Assembly (NCBI GenBank): GCA_903928495.1
Contig: CAIYQZ010000064.1
Location: forward strand, 1 to 64,000
Reading direction: 5' to 3'
Length of the DNA stretch: 64,000 nt
Origin: an uncultured bacterium
GTDB taxonomy: Bacteria > Pseudomonadota > Gammaproteobacteria > Burkholderiales > Burkholderiaceae_C
How positions within the stretch are numbered: the stretch's first letter is position 1; each line of letters starts with the position of its first letter. The notes beneath the pieces were generated by a model. It worked only from the letters and a program-made list of their open reading frames with translations. It was not told the DNA's origin and did no database searches. Shown piece by piece: positions 36,077 to 46,673 of this stretch. The position numbers were made by a program, and so were the translations under genes.

Positions 36077-36571
36077 ATGCCCATGACCATCCGCCGCCAC
36101 CTTTGCGCAGCGACCCTTCTGGCCGCTGCCCTCTCCCCCAGCGCCTGGGCACACGGCTTCAAGGCCGGAGACCTGGCCGTTGACCACCCCTATGCCACCC
36201 CCACCCGGCCCGGCAAGACCACGGGTGCGGTGTATTTCCGCGCCATCAAGAACAACGGCACGGAGCCCGACCGTCTGCTGTCGGCCCGCACCCCGGCAGC
36301 GGCCACCGTGGAACTGCACCGCATGGAAATGGACAGCGACGTGATGCGCATGCGCGCCGTGCCCGCCATCGAACTGCCCGCAAAAACCGAGGTGCGCCTG
36401 CGCCACGGCACGCCCAACGGTCACCACCTGATGCTGCTGGGCCTGAAAGCCCCGCTGAAAGACGGCGACCGCTTCCCCGTGACCCTGACCTTCCAGCGCA
36501 CGGGTGAGCGCGAGGTGATGGTGTGGGTGCAGACGCCGCGCGATGGCGCAGCCCCGGTTCACAACCATTGA
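36077..36571 (+). CDS. PCu(A)C-type periplasmic copper chaperone (second copy)
   Basis: VDHPYATPTRPGKTTGAVYFRAIKN...VELHRMEMDSDVMRMRAVPAIELPAKTEVRLRHGTPNGHHLMLLGLKAPLKDGD. Confidence 0.92.
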   Translation: MPMTIRRHLCAATLLAAALSPSAWAHGFKAGDLAVDHPYATPTRPGKTTGAVYFRAIKNNGTEPDRLLSARTPAAATVELHRMEMDSDVMRMRAVPAIELPAKTEVRLRHGTPNGHHLMLLGLKAPLKDGDRFPVTLTFQRTGEREVMVWVQTPRDGAAPVHNH

Positions 36572-36580
36572 GGCCTTCAC

Positions 36581-36620
36581 CGCTTTTCTATATTGATTTC
36601 GTTGCTATCTACTTAAAAAA
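36581..36620 (-). repeat. Dispersed intergenic repeat, copy 4 (minus orientation)
   Basis: Reverse complement tagcaacgaaatcaatatagaaaagcgg aligns with copy at 47932 (tagctgaaaaatcaatacagaaaagcgg). Confidence 0.55.
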
Positions 36621-36637
36621 CTGACCGAGAGACCACC

Positions 36638-38713
36638 ATGAAACACCTCCGACTCAAAGCGCTGCCCGTGTCCATCCTGCTGGCCCTGCCTGCCCTGGTT
36701 GTGGCGCAGACCGAAGCCACCACCCTGAAGGCAGTGACCGTGTCCGACGCGCCGTACCGTGCTGATTTGTCGCCCCAAAGCCCTCGAAATGCCTACCGCA
36801 CCACCGAAAGCAGCAGCAACCACGTGCAGGTGATCGGGCGAGAAGAGATCGAGCAATTGCGACCCAAAGACGTGTTCGATCTGCTCAACAGTGCCACTGG
36901 CGTCGTTGCCACACAGGGCAGCCGCAAGGGTTTCAGCGGGTTGATGGTGCGCGGCGACAGCAATTTCCGCTGGATCATCGACGGCACCATGTTGCAGCCG
37001 ACCATGGCGAGCCGCATCGTGAAATCGCTACCCGTGATGGCGATTGAGGAAGTCAAAGTGGTGCGCGGTGGCAGTGCACTGACCCTTGGCCCACTGACTG
37101 GTTCTGCCAGCCCCGGTGGTGCACCGGTCGACGGGTTTGTGGTCATCCGCACCCGCAAGCCCGCCAAAGACGAGGGCCAAGCGCGATTGGCTGTGGAATC
37201 GTTCGACACCGTGCAGGGCGATGTGTGGGTGGGCAAACGCCTGGGCAATGACACCACCAAGGGCTACATCGCTGGTGTGGTGTCGCGCTCAGACACAGAA
37301 GGGCCCAACGACAAACTGGACAATGGCGCGGCGTACAACCAGGGACGCGAAAACACCGCCGGGCTGATCAAGGGTGGGTTTGAAACCGCCGGCTGGCTGG
37401 TGGACTTGCTGGCCCGCCAGGACGACGGTTCGTTTGAAATTCCCAACGCCAACAGCCACGGCACAGGCCAAGGCAGCTGGTACATGAAACCGTCGCGCAC
37501 CAGCATCTATTCGGTCACGGGGAGCAAAGCCTGGACGGGGCAGCACACCACTCTGTTTGGTCTGACGAGGGCCGAAAGCAAGCAAACGTTCTTCACCGCC
37601 AACACAGCTGCCGGGCCCTACAGCTCAGTGCAGAACGACAACCTGCTGACCCACTTCTATCTGCGCCACAACGCTGACCTCGGTGCCACCAAAGTTGCCG
37701 TGGGTCTGGACCGAGTGCATTGGGACGCCCCCAATGGCCAGCAGTACTACGAAGGCATTCACCGCGAAGAAAAGACCAACGGCTGGTTTGCCCAGGTGGA
37801 GCACAAGCTGGCCAATGGCATTGCGCTGGACGGCAGCTACCGGCGCGACCGCGTGCATGTGGTGCACGGGCTGGACTACTACATTGGCGGTGCGCAGCCA
37901 CCCGGCGGTGTGAACTCGCCTTTGCGCTACCAGAACCGCACCCTCCCGTCTGCTTCTTTCCTGAGCATGGGCGCAGCGTATGACCTCAGCAAAGCCTGGA
38001 AACTGGCTGCCCGCTACAGCCAGGGCCAACAGCCCGTTCAAGGCGGGCTGAATCCCGCTCCTGGCGTGAAGTTCGGCGATGACGAGCAGAAAAAATGGGA
38101 ACTGGGTGTGGAGGGCAAGTTGGGCGCGTTGTTCAACCCCTCGGTCAACTTCTTCCAGCGCAAGGTTATCAACGAAAAATCGGTGGTCGGCTATACCTAC
38201 AAAGCGACCAACAACAGTACCCAGACCTGCCGCGCAGGTGCCGTTCCCGCCACAGGTGCTTTGTCGCTGGGTGCAGGCCAGACCCCCTTGCCATGCTATG
38301 GCCAGGCCGACACCCAACGCGCTGGCATTGAACTGGCCACGTTTGGCAACTTTTCGGAGCGCAGCAGTTACCGCGCCAGCCTGACGCATTTCACCAGCCT
38401 GTCCAACTCGGCCAAAGGCACCACGCCAGAGAACATCTTGGACGTGTCGTACAGCCACGGCTGGGGTGCCTACACCCTCACCGGGGCCGTCAAACACGTG
38501 GCCAGCTACAAAGGAAGCACCACCGACACCACGGCGTGGCTGGGTGGTTACACCCGCATCGACTTGGGGCTGGGTTACGACTTCAAAATGGGTAAGAACG
38601 CTGCCCGCGTGTCGGTGTACGGCCGCAACCTGACCGACAAACGCTATGAAACCAGCAACGGCGTGCAGGACGTGGGCCGCACGCTGGGCGTCGAGTTCAC
38701 CACTGCGTTCTGA
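36638..38713 (+). CDS. TonB-dependent receptor (metal chelate/copper type)
   Basis: RPKDVFDLLNSATGVVATQGSRKGFSGLMVRGDSNFRWIIDGTMLQ...IEEVKVVRGGSALTLGPLTGS; C-terminal ...GRTLGVEFTTAF*. Confidence 0.93.
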   Translation: MKHLRLKALPVSILLALPALVVAQTEATTLKAVTVSDAPYRADLSPQSPRNAYRTTESSSNHVQVIGREEIEQLRPKDVFDLLNSATGVVATQGSRKGFSGLMVRGDSNFRWIIDGTMLQPTMASRIVKSLPVMAIEEVKVVRGGSALTLGPLTGSASPGGAPVDGFVVIRTRKPAKDEGQARLAVESFDTVQGDVWVGKRLGNDTTKGYIAGVVSRSDTEGPNDKLDNGAAYNQGRENTAGLIKGGFETAGWLVDLLARQDDGSFEIPNANSHGTGQGSWYMKPSRTSIYSVTGSKAWTGQHTTLFGLTRAESKQTFFTANTAAGPYSSVQNDNLLTHFYLRHNADLGATKVAVGLDRVHWDAPNGQQYYEGIHREEKTNGWFAQVEHKLANGIALDGSYRRDRVHVVHGLDYYIGGAQPPGGVNSPLRYQNRTLPSASFLSMGAAYDLSKAWKLAARYSQGQQPVQGGLNPAPGVKFGDDEQKKWELGVEGKLGALFNPSVNFFQRKVINEKSVVGYTYKATNNSTQTCRAGAVPATGALSLGAGQTPLPCYGQADTQRAGIELATFGNFSERSSYRASLTHFTSLSNSAKGTTPENILDVSYSHGWGAYTLTGAVKHVASYKGSTTDTTAWLGGYTRIDLGLGYDFKMGKNAARVSVYGRNLTDKRYETSNGVQDVGRTLGVEFTTAF

Positions 38714-38723
38714 AGGAGTAATC

Positions 38724-39563
38724 ATGAGCCAACCTCGCAAACCCTGGACGGCCCGGCGCATTCACCTGTGGGTGGCCATCATCCTGGCCATTCCCATGAC
38801 GCTCATGGCTGTCAGTGGCATCCTGATAGCCATGCGCAGCGTGACGCACATTCAGGTGCCCATGAGCTGGATGGGGGCAGAAACAGCGCCCGAACGCCTG
38901 CCCATCACCGCCTTCACGCAAACCCCCGATGGCACCACCTGGATTGGCAACGCCCAAGGCCTGAATGCCATTCAGGGTGACAAGGTACAGGTGTTGGAGA
39001 ACTTCAAAGGCCAGGAAATTGTGGGCGCGGCGGCGCTGGCTGGAAGCAACACGCCCATCGTCGCCACCCGCATGGCCATTTGGGCGCAGGTAGACGGCGA
39101 ATGGACAGCCGTGCGACGCGGCCGAGTGCGCCAACTGGTGCCACTGGCCGACGGCGGAGTGCTGGGTATTTCCGGCGGACGCGGTGAAATGGCTGATGGC
39201 AAGCCGTTTTTCACCCAAGACGGCGAGAACTGGCAGCCCTATGTGCCTGCCATGAAGGCCAACAAGCAGCTTCCTAAACTGGAAGAACCCAAGGTGGCCT
39301 TGCACCAGTTCATGCGCGAACTGCATTCAGGTGCGTTCTTCTTTGGCAAAGGTCCTGGCGAAATGGCCTGGAGCAACGTCATGGGCTGGGTATTGGTGCT
39401 GCTCTCCCTCACCGGGTTGTGGATGTGGGTGAAGCGCGAGCGTGAACGCCGCCGAGCTTCTGCGCCCGCAGGTACATCTCCCCAGCCAGCCAGCTCCACT
39501 GGGTCACCAGCCTCCTGGCCTGCCAACGTGGCAGCTACCAACAGCAACCCCGTGAAAGGCTGA
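38724..39563 (+). CDS. PepSY-associated transmembrane protein
   Basis: RRIHLWVAIILAIPMTLMAVSGILIA N-terminal TM; C-terminal LHSGAFFF...VLVLLSLTGLWMWVKRERERRR; starts 11 bp after receptor gene. Confidence 0.75.
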   Translation: MSQPRKPWTARRIHLWVAIILAIPMTLMAVSGILIAMRSVTHIQVPMSWMGAETAPERLPITAFTQTPDGTTWIGNAQGLNAIQGDKVQVLENFKGQEIVGAAALAGSNTPIVATRMAIWAQVDGEWTAVRRGRVRQLVPLADGGVLGISGGRGEMADGKPFFTQDGENWQPYVPAMKANKQLPKLEEPKVALHQFMRELHSGAFFFGKGPGEMAWSNVMGWVLVLLSLTGLWMWVKRERERRRASAPAGTSPQPASSTGSPASWPANVAATNSNPVKG

Positions 39564-39567
39564 CCCC

Positions 39568-39984
39568 ATGTTTGCGCAAATTCTGTTGGGCTTGGGCCTG
39601 CTGTCGCTGGTGGCCGCTTTCGGCATGACCTTGGTGGGCGTGGGAGCTCTGTGGGGCCAAAGGGCCGCGCGAAAAGCCGTGCCTGTACCGGCCGTTGCCG
39701 CCCCTGGGGCTGGCGCTGCAGCGCCGCTGGCACCCAGCGTGGTGTTGGAGGGCAAAGGCCTGTTGCCGCTGGAGCAGGGTGTGTTGCTCAACACCCTGTG
39801 GGAGCACCTGCCCGGCGCCGACTGCCAGGAGGGCGAATGCGGCGGTTGCAAGGTGCGACTGCTGGAAGGCCAGGTGCGCTGGGTTCGCGAGCCCGTGGCG
39901 CAATTTGACCGCAGCACCCACATCCTGGCGTGCAGCTGCGAGCCGCTGGGGCCAGTGCGCTGCGCGGTGGATGCCGCGGCCTGA
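39568..39984 (+). CDS. Membrane-anchored plant-type 2Fe-2S ferredoxin-like protein
   Basis: N-terminal TM helix; CQEGECGGCKV (CX4CX2C) plus distal C in ILACSCEPL. Confidence 0.82.
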   Translation: MFAQILLGLGLLSLVAAFGMTLVGVGALWGQRAARKAVPVPAVAAPGAGAAAPLAPSVVLEGKGLLPLEQGVLLNTLWEHLPGADCQEGECGGCKVRLLEGQVRWVREPVAQFDRSTHILACSCEPLGPVRCAVDAAA

Positions 39985-40039
39985 ATGCCTCGGTGCCCCT
40001 CCTGTCAACCCTTCTCTACAACTGCCGGAAACATTTCCC

Positions 40040-40936
40040 ATGAAACACGTCGTTCTCATCGCCATTGCCGCTGCCGCCCTGGCAGCCTGTTCCTCAACGC
40101 CTACAGCACCCTCAAGCACCGCAGCCACGCAGCAGGTCAACCTGCAGTTTGCTGCCGAAGTGAATGGCCAGCCTTTCGAGTGCGGCAAAAGCTATGCCGG
40201 GGTGGGCACCACCAAATCCACTGTCACACCGTCGGACTTCCGCATGTACGTGAGCGAGGTGCACTTGCTCAATGCCCAGGGACAGGCGGTGCCGCTGCAA
40301 TTGCAGCAGGACGGTGTGTGGCAGTTGGAAAACCTGGCGCTGATCGACTTTGAAAACGGCGCAGCCACCTGCCGCAACGGCACCACCGGTGTGAACACTG
40401 CCGTGCGCGGCTCGGTGCCCGCCGGGCAGTACACCGGTGTCAGGTTCACACTGGGCGTGCCGTTTGGCCGCAACCATGGCGACCCTACGGTGGCACCCTC
40501 GCCACTGAACAACACAGCCATGTTCTGGAACTGGCAGGGTGGCTACAAGTTTCTGAAGTTCGACACCACGTCCAGCGGCATCACCCCTGAAAAGCCCGCC
40601 GCTGCCAGTGCCATGGGTCCTGTCACGCGTTATTCGGTTCACCTGGGCAGCACCCTGTGTGCCGGTGCCAGCAAAACTGCGGCTCCCAGTGCCTGTCAGA
40701 ACGGCAACCGGGTGACGGTGGAGTTCAAGAACTTTGACCCGACGCGCCAGACGGTGGTAGCCGATATCGGCCGTGTGCTGGCCCGTGCCAATGTAGACGT
40801 GAATGCGCCGCAGACATCACCCGGTTGCATGAGCTTCCTCAAGGACGCCGACTGCCCGCCCGTCATGGGTGCACTGGGTTTGGTTTACGACGGCCTACCT
40901 GCTACCGGTGCACAGCAGCTGTTTGCGGCACGCTGA
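40040..40936 (+). CDS. mbnP: MbnP family (copper-binding) lipoprotein, copy 1
   Basis: Lipoprotein-like ALAACSS; NLQFAAEVNGQPFECGKSY...DFRMYVSEVHLLN...VRFTLGVPFGRNHGDP...AMFWNWQGGYKFLKFD. Confidence 0.88.
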   Translation: MKHVVLIAIAAAALAACSSTPTAPSSTAATQQVNLQFAAEVNGQPFECGKSYAGVGTTKSTVTPSDFRMYVSEVHLLNAQGQAVPLQLQQDGVWQLENLALIDFENGAATCRNGTTGVNTAVRGSVPAGQYTGVRFTLGVPFGRNHGDPTVAPSPLNNTAMFWNWQGGYKFLKFDTTSSGITPEKPAAASAMGPVTRYSVHLGSTLCAGASKTAAPSACQNGNRVTVEFKNFDPTRQTVVADIGRVLARANVDVNAPQTSPGCMSFLKDADCPPVMGALGLVYDGLPATGAQQLFAAR

Positions 40937-40942
40937 GGGCAC

Positions 40943-42130
40943 ATGCCCATGCACTTGAGAGCGAGGGCCGGTGTGACGGCCGCGTTGGCAGTCGCTGCCT
41001 GGGGCTTGCTCTCGGGCAGCACGGCCGACGGTTTCACGTGGGGATTACCTGCCTGGGTGCCACCCCCAGTGGTACCGGCCGACAACCCCATGTCGCGCCC
41101 TAAGGTCGAGCTGGGCCGGCACCTGTTTTACGACGCGCGCCTGTCGGCCAATGGTCAGATGTCATGCGCCTCCTGCCACCACCAGGACAAAGCGTTTACC
41201 GATGGCCTGGCCGTGGCAGAGGGCATCACGGGCCAGAAGGGCGCTCGCAGTGCCATGAGCTTGGTCAACGTGGCTTACCTGCCCACGCTGACCTGGGCCA
41301 ACCCGCAGCTCAAATCGTTGGAGGTGCAAGCGCTGATTCCGCTGTTTGGCGAGCATCCGGTGGAAATGGGTATGGCGGGCAAAGAGGCCGAGCTGTTCAG
41401 CCGCCTGAAGGCCGATGGCACCTACCGCAAGCTTTTTGCCCAGGCGTTCCCGGCAGAGGCGCGCCGCGGTGATGAGGCGCTGTATTCACTGTCCACTCTT
41501 ACCAAGGCAATTGCGGCATTCGAGCGCAGCCTGCTGTCATTCAACAGCCCCTACGACCGGTACAAATACGCCGACGATCCCAACGCCATCAGCGAGGCGG
41601 CCAAGCGCGGCGAAGCCCTTTTCTTTGGTGAAAAGATGGAGTGCTACCACTGCCACGGTGGCTTTGGCTTCAACGACAACGTGCAGCACAGTCGCTTGCC
41701 TTTCGCCGAGTCGGGCTTTCACAACACGGGTCTGTACAACACGGACGGGCAGGGAAGCTACCCCGCAGACAACCCCGGCATCATCGAGTTCACGGGCGAG
41801 GCATCGGACCGGGGGCGCTTTCGCACCGCTAGCTTGCGCAATGTGGCGGTCACCGCACCCTACATGCACGACGGCTCCATTCCCACGCTGGAGCAAGTCA
41901 TTCGTCAGCACTATGCGTTGGCCGGGCGGTCCACTGCAGCCACGGGGCAGCCCAGCCCCATGCGCAGCGAACTGTTGGTGGGCTTCGAGGTGAGCGATGG
42001 TGAGGTGGCTGATTTGGTGGCCTTTTTGAACGCGCTGACCGACCCTCACTTTCTGGGCAACCCCAACCTGGCCAACCCCTGGCCGCAAAGCGCGGTACTG
42101 CCTGCGCCCTCAGTACGCACAGCGCCCTGA
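40943..42130 (+). CDS. mbnH: MbnH/MauG-like diheme cytochrome c peroxidase family enzyme, copy 1
   Basis: Two CxxCH motifs (SCASCHHQDKAFTDG and ECYHCHGGFGFND); LGRHLFYDARLSANGQMSC; FRTASLRNVAVTAPYMHDGSIPTLEQV. Confidence 0.9.
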   Translation: MPMHLRARAGVTAALAVAAWGLLSGSTADGFTWGLPAWVPPPVVPADNPMSRPKVELGRHLFYDARLSANGQMSCASCHHQDKAFTDGLAVAEGITGQKGARSAMSLVNVAYLPTLTWANPQLKSLEVQALIPLFGEHPVEMGMAGKEAELFSRLKADGTYRKLFAQAFPAEARRGDEALYSLSTLTKAIAAFERSLLSFNSPYDRYKYADDPNAISEAAKRGEALFFGEKMECYHCHGGFGFNDNVQHSRLPFAESGFHNTGLYNTDGQGSYPADNPGIIEFTGEASDRGRFRTASLRNVAVTAPYMHDGSIPTLEQVIRQHYALAGRSTAATGQPSPMRSELLVGFEVSDGEVADLVAFLNALTDPHFLGNPNLANPWPQSAVLPAPSVRTAP

Positions 42131-42840
42131 TGCAAATGCAAATCCCTGCTGAAGCACCTCGCCACCTCTCACGCAACGCCACACTCGCCGTGGCGGTGGT
42201 GGCCCTGCATGCAGGTGGTTTGTATGCCCTGCAAAGCGGACTGCTTCGTCGTGCGATGGAAGTGGTGGTGCCGGTGGACGTGCTGGCGCAGTTCATCGAA
42301 CCCGCGATACCCAAAGTGGAGCCGCCACCTCCGCCCCCACCGCCGCCGCCCAAACCCAAGCCCGTCGTGCAGCCGGTGCAGCACAAGCCACAGCCCGCGC
42401 CGCTGCCACCCCCACCCATGCCACTGGCAGTTGTCTCGGCCGAGCCCTCCCCTAACGCCGTGACAGGCGTGACCACCCCTCAGCCACCCGCGCCGCCGCT
42501 CGCGGCACCGGTGGAGGTGGCCCCCCCGGCGCCGCCCGCGCCTGTGGCTCCTCCGCGCATAGAGCTGCCCAGCAGCAATGCCGACTACCTGAACAACCCA
42601 GCCCCGCGCTACCCGCCCATCAGCAAACGCTTGGGCGAGCAGGGCAAGGTGGTGGTGCGGGTGTTCATTGGCCTCGATGGCACGGCAACCCAGGCCGAGG
42701 TGCGCACCAGAAGCGGCTTTGACCGGCTGGACCAAACCGCACTGCAAACCGTGTTGGGCTGGAAGTACGTGCCCGGCAAGGTGAACGGCGAGCCCAAGGC
42801 CATGTGGTTCAACGTGCCCATCAACTTTGTGCTGGAGTGA
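42130..42840 (+). CDS. tonB: TonB family energy transducer
   Basis: Proline-rich linker PPPPPPPPPPKPKP; C-terminal YPPISKRLGEQGKVVVRVFIGLDGTATQAEVRTRSGFDRLDQTALQTVLGWKYVPGK. Confidence 0.93.
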   Translation: MQMQIPAEAPRHLSRNATLAVAVVALHAGGLYALQSGLLRRAMEVVVPVDVLAQFIEPAIPKVEPPPPPPPPPPKPKPVVQPVQHKPQPAPLPPPPMPLAVVSAEPSPNAVTGVTTPQPPAPPLAAPVEVAPPAPPAPVAPPRIELPSSNADYLNNPAPRYPPISKRLGEQGKVVVRVFIGLDGTATQAEVRTRSGFDRLDQTALQTVLGWKYVPGKVNGEPKAMWFNVPINFVLE

Positions 42841-42850
42841 GAGGCCAGGT

Positions 42851-42910
42851 TTTATATAAAAAAATGGGCTTTGTCGCTTGATGGGTTTGATTTGTCAGCT
42901 ATTGAATATT
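42851..42910 (-). repeat. Dispersed intergenic repeat, copy 5 (minus orientation), between tonB and exbB
   Basis: Reverse complement aatagctgacaaatcaaacccatcaagcgacaaagcccattttttta aligns with pyrB copy aatagctgaaaacacatacccatcaagcgctgggtgcc. Confidence 0.65.
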
Positions 42911-42926
42911 CTTTGGAGACGGTTGG

Positions 42927-43631
42927 ATGGAAACGCAATTTGGTTTGGCCCATGTTTGGTCTCAGGGGGACTGGGTCACCCGAGCGGTGGCGGTCATTCT
43001 GTTGGTCATGTCGCTGGCCAGCTGGCTGGTCATCGCCATCAAGGCGCTGGACCTGCGCCAGCACCGCGCGCACGCCCGCCAGTGCCAGGCGTTCTGGCAC
43101 GCGCCCCATCTCGATGCCGGGCTGCAAGCCCTGCATGGCGATGCCAGCAACCCCTTCAGGCAGTTGGCGCTGGCAGGGCGCAACGCTGCGCAGCACCTGA
43201 AATCGGCCGATCCGGCGCCAGCCACCCGGCCGCATTTGCATGACCGGCTGGACGTGAGCGACTGGGTGACGCGCGAGCTTCGCAACAGCATCGACGAATT
43301 CACTGCCAAGCTGCAGGGTGGCATGGCGGTGCTGGCTTCGGTGGGCTCCACCGCTCCGTTTGTGGGGCTGTTCGGCACGGTCTGGGGCATCTACCACGCG
43401 CTGTTGGGCATTGGCGCGGCAGGCCAGGCCACCATCGACAAGGTGGCAGGCCCCATTGGCGAGGCACTCATCATGACGGCGCTGGGCCTGGCCGTGGCCA
43501 TCCCTGCCGTGCTGGGCTACAACGCGCTGGTGCGGGGCAACAAAGGGGTGCTGCACCAGCTCAACCGCTTTGGCCACGACCTGCACGCATTGCTGGTGAC
43601 CGGTGCACGCGTCAACCCCCAAGGAGTCTGA
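42927..43631 (+). CDS. exbB: ExbB-type biopolymer transport protein
   Basis: LQGGMAVLASVGSTAPFVGLFGTVWGIYHALLGIG...GPIGEALIMTALGLAVAIPAVLGYNALVRGNK. Confidence 0.95.
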   Translation: METQFGLAHVWSQGDWVTRAVAVILLVMSLASWLVIAIKALDLRQHRAHARQCQAFWHAPHLDAGLQALHGDASNPFRQLALAGRNAAQHLKSADPAPATRPHLHDRLDVSDWVTRELRNSIDEFTAKLQGGMAVLASVGSTAPFVGLFGTVWGIYHALLGIGAAGQATIDKVAGPIGEALIMTALGLAVAIPAVLGYNALVRGNKGVLHQLNRFGHDLHALLVTGARVNPQGV

Positions 43632-43633
43632 GC

Positions 43634-44053
43634 ATGGCCCTGGGCACCTTGAACGAAGACGACACCGACATGCTCAGCGAGATCAACATGATCCCGCTGA
43701 TCGACGTGATGCTGGTGCTGCTGATCGTGTTCATCATCACGGTGCCGGTGATGAAACACGCGGTCAACATCGACCTGCCCCGTGCGAGCAACGAAAAAGA
43801 ACTGGTCAAACCCGAAACCGTGCGCTTGAGCGTGGATTCAGACGGCACCTACTTCTGGAACGAACAGAAACTGGCCAGCGACAACGAGCTGCAAGGCCAC
43901 CTTGCCGCCGCTGCAGCCCAGAACCCCCAACCCGACCTGCACATCCGGGGTGACCGCGCCGTGCGCTACGAGCGGGTGGCACAGGCCATGGCCGCCGCGC
44001 AGCAGGCCGGGGTGAAAAAGATCGGTTTTGTGACCGAGCCCGCTGCGCGCTGA
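43634..44053 (+). CDS. exbD: ExbD-type biopolymer transport protein
   Basis: SEINMIPLIDVMLVLLIVFIITVPVMKHAVNIDLPRA...AMAAAQQAGVKKIGFVTEP. Confidence 0.95.
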   Translation: MALGTLNEDDTDMLSEINMIPLIDVMLVLLIVFIITVPVMKHAVNIDLPRASNEKELVKPETVRLSVDSDGTYFWNEQKLASDNELQGHLAAAAAQNPQPDLHIRGDRAVRYERVAQAMAAAQQAGVKKIGFVTEPAAR

Positions 44054-44057
44054 GCTC

Positions 44058-44495
44058 ATGGCCAACGCTTTGAACCATTTGCGTACCCTGCCGCTCGCCA
44101 GCCGGCGGCGCTGGTTGTTCACGCTCTTGGTGTGCCTAGCATTTTCTGCGATGCACGGCTTGCTGGGAGCCTGGGTAGTGCCCGCCGTGGCGAGTGGGCC
44201 GGTTTTCGAGGTCTGCACACCGCAGGGGGTGCAGTGGGTGCTGATGGACGACACCGAGTCGTCTCGGTTGGGGGGACAGACCCCGGCCAAACCTGTCCCA
44301 CAGGGTCTGGCACAGCCTTGCGTGTGGGCCATGGCACACGTGGCGGTGCCCCCGGTGCCGTTGGCGCCCATATTGGTTGCAGCAGAGATCCGGTTTATAG
44401 CGCCCCCCCGCACGTCAAACCGCTGGACGTTGGCCGGACCAGGTAACGCTGTGCGCGTTTTGCTGATGTCACCAATGCGAGCCCCCCCTGTGTGA
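44058..44495 (+). CDS. DUF2946-like protein, diverged (third of three)
   Basis: GPVFEVCTPQGVQWVLMDD...QPCVWAMAHVAVPPVPLAP; same layout as 29090 and 31334 ORFs. Confidence 0.55.
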   Translation: MANALNHLRTLPLASRRRWLFTLLVCLAFSAMHGLLGAWVVPAVASGPVFEVCTPQGVQWVLMDDTESSRLGGQTPAKPVPQGLAQPCVWAMAHVAVPPVPLAPILVAAEIRFIAPPRTSNRWTLAGPGNAVRVLLMSPMRAPPV

Positions 44496-44544
44496 GACAG
44501 ACATGCCCATTGTTTTCACATTTCATTTTTTCAGAGACATCATC

Positions 44545-45485
44545 ATGAACACACGTATTTTTGCTTCCTTCACCCTCGCGGCCGTGGCCGCTGCTTCTCT
44601 CGTCGCCTGCGGCGGCGGTGACGACGGCCCACAAGCCGTCGAAATCCAGTTTGCCGCCATGGCTGGCAACACCGCCATCGGTTGCGGTTCCACCGTCACC
44701 GGCCTGGGCAGCACAGCTGCCACCGGCAACGTGAAGGACTTCCGCTTCTATGTGTCCCAGGTCAAGATGATCCGCGCCGACGGCGTGGAAGTCCCACTGA
44801 CACTCACCGCCAACGACAGCTGGAACTACACCGCTGGCTCCGACAGCGTCACCCTGGTGGACCTGGAAAACGCCTCCGGCGATTGCCCCACAGCCACAGG
44901 CACCACGGGCACCAACGCCGTGGTCAAAGGCACCGTGCCCGCAGGCACCTACAGCGGCGTGAAAATGACCATGGGTGTTCCGTTCTCCATGAACCACACC
45001 GACTGGGCCAACCCCACCACCACCAAGGCCCCGCTGGACATCCAGGCCATGGCCTGGAACTGGCAAGGCGGTCGCAAGTTCGCCAAGATCGAGGTGACAG
45101 ACCCCCTGGCCAGCGCAGCGGCAGGCACGGCTGGCAAGTGGGCATCGCCCACGTTCAACTTCCACCTGGGCTCCACCGGTTGCATTGGCAACCCCGCCAC
45201 TGGCACGCAGGTGAGCAGCTGTACGGCGCCCAACCGCATGGAGTTCAAGCTCGCCAGCTTCAACCCGTCCACTCAGAAGGTGGCGGTGGACATCAAGCCC
45301 TTGCTGGACGGTACCAACGTCACCATCAACCAGGCATCTGCCACGGGTTGCATGTCGGGCGGGAACGACCCCGAGTGCCTGAACGTGTTCAAGGCCCTGG
45401 CCATCGACTGGAAGGCAGACGGCACCGGCACGGGGCTGCCGATCAACGGTGGTGCAGCACAAACCCTGTTCAGGGCCATTGCCAA

Positions 45486-45489
<4 letters not shown>
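44545..45489 (+). CDS. mbnP: MbnP family lipoprotein, copy 2
   Basis: SLVACGGG lipobox; EIQFAAMAGNTAIGCGSTVTGLGS...DFRFYVSQVKMIRADG...VKMTMGVPFSMNHTDWANP...AMAWNWQGGRKFAKIEV. Confidence 0.9.
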
Positions 45490-46673
<1,184 letters not shown>

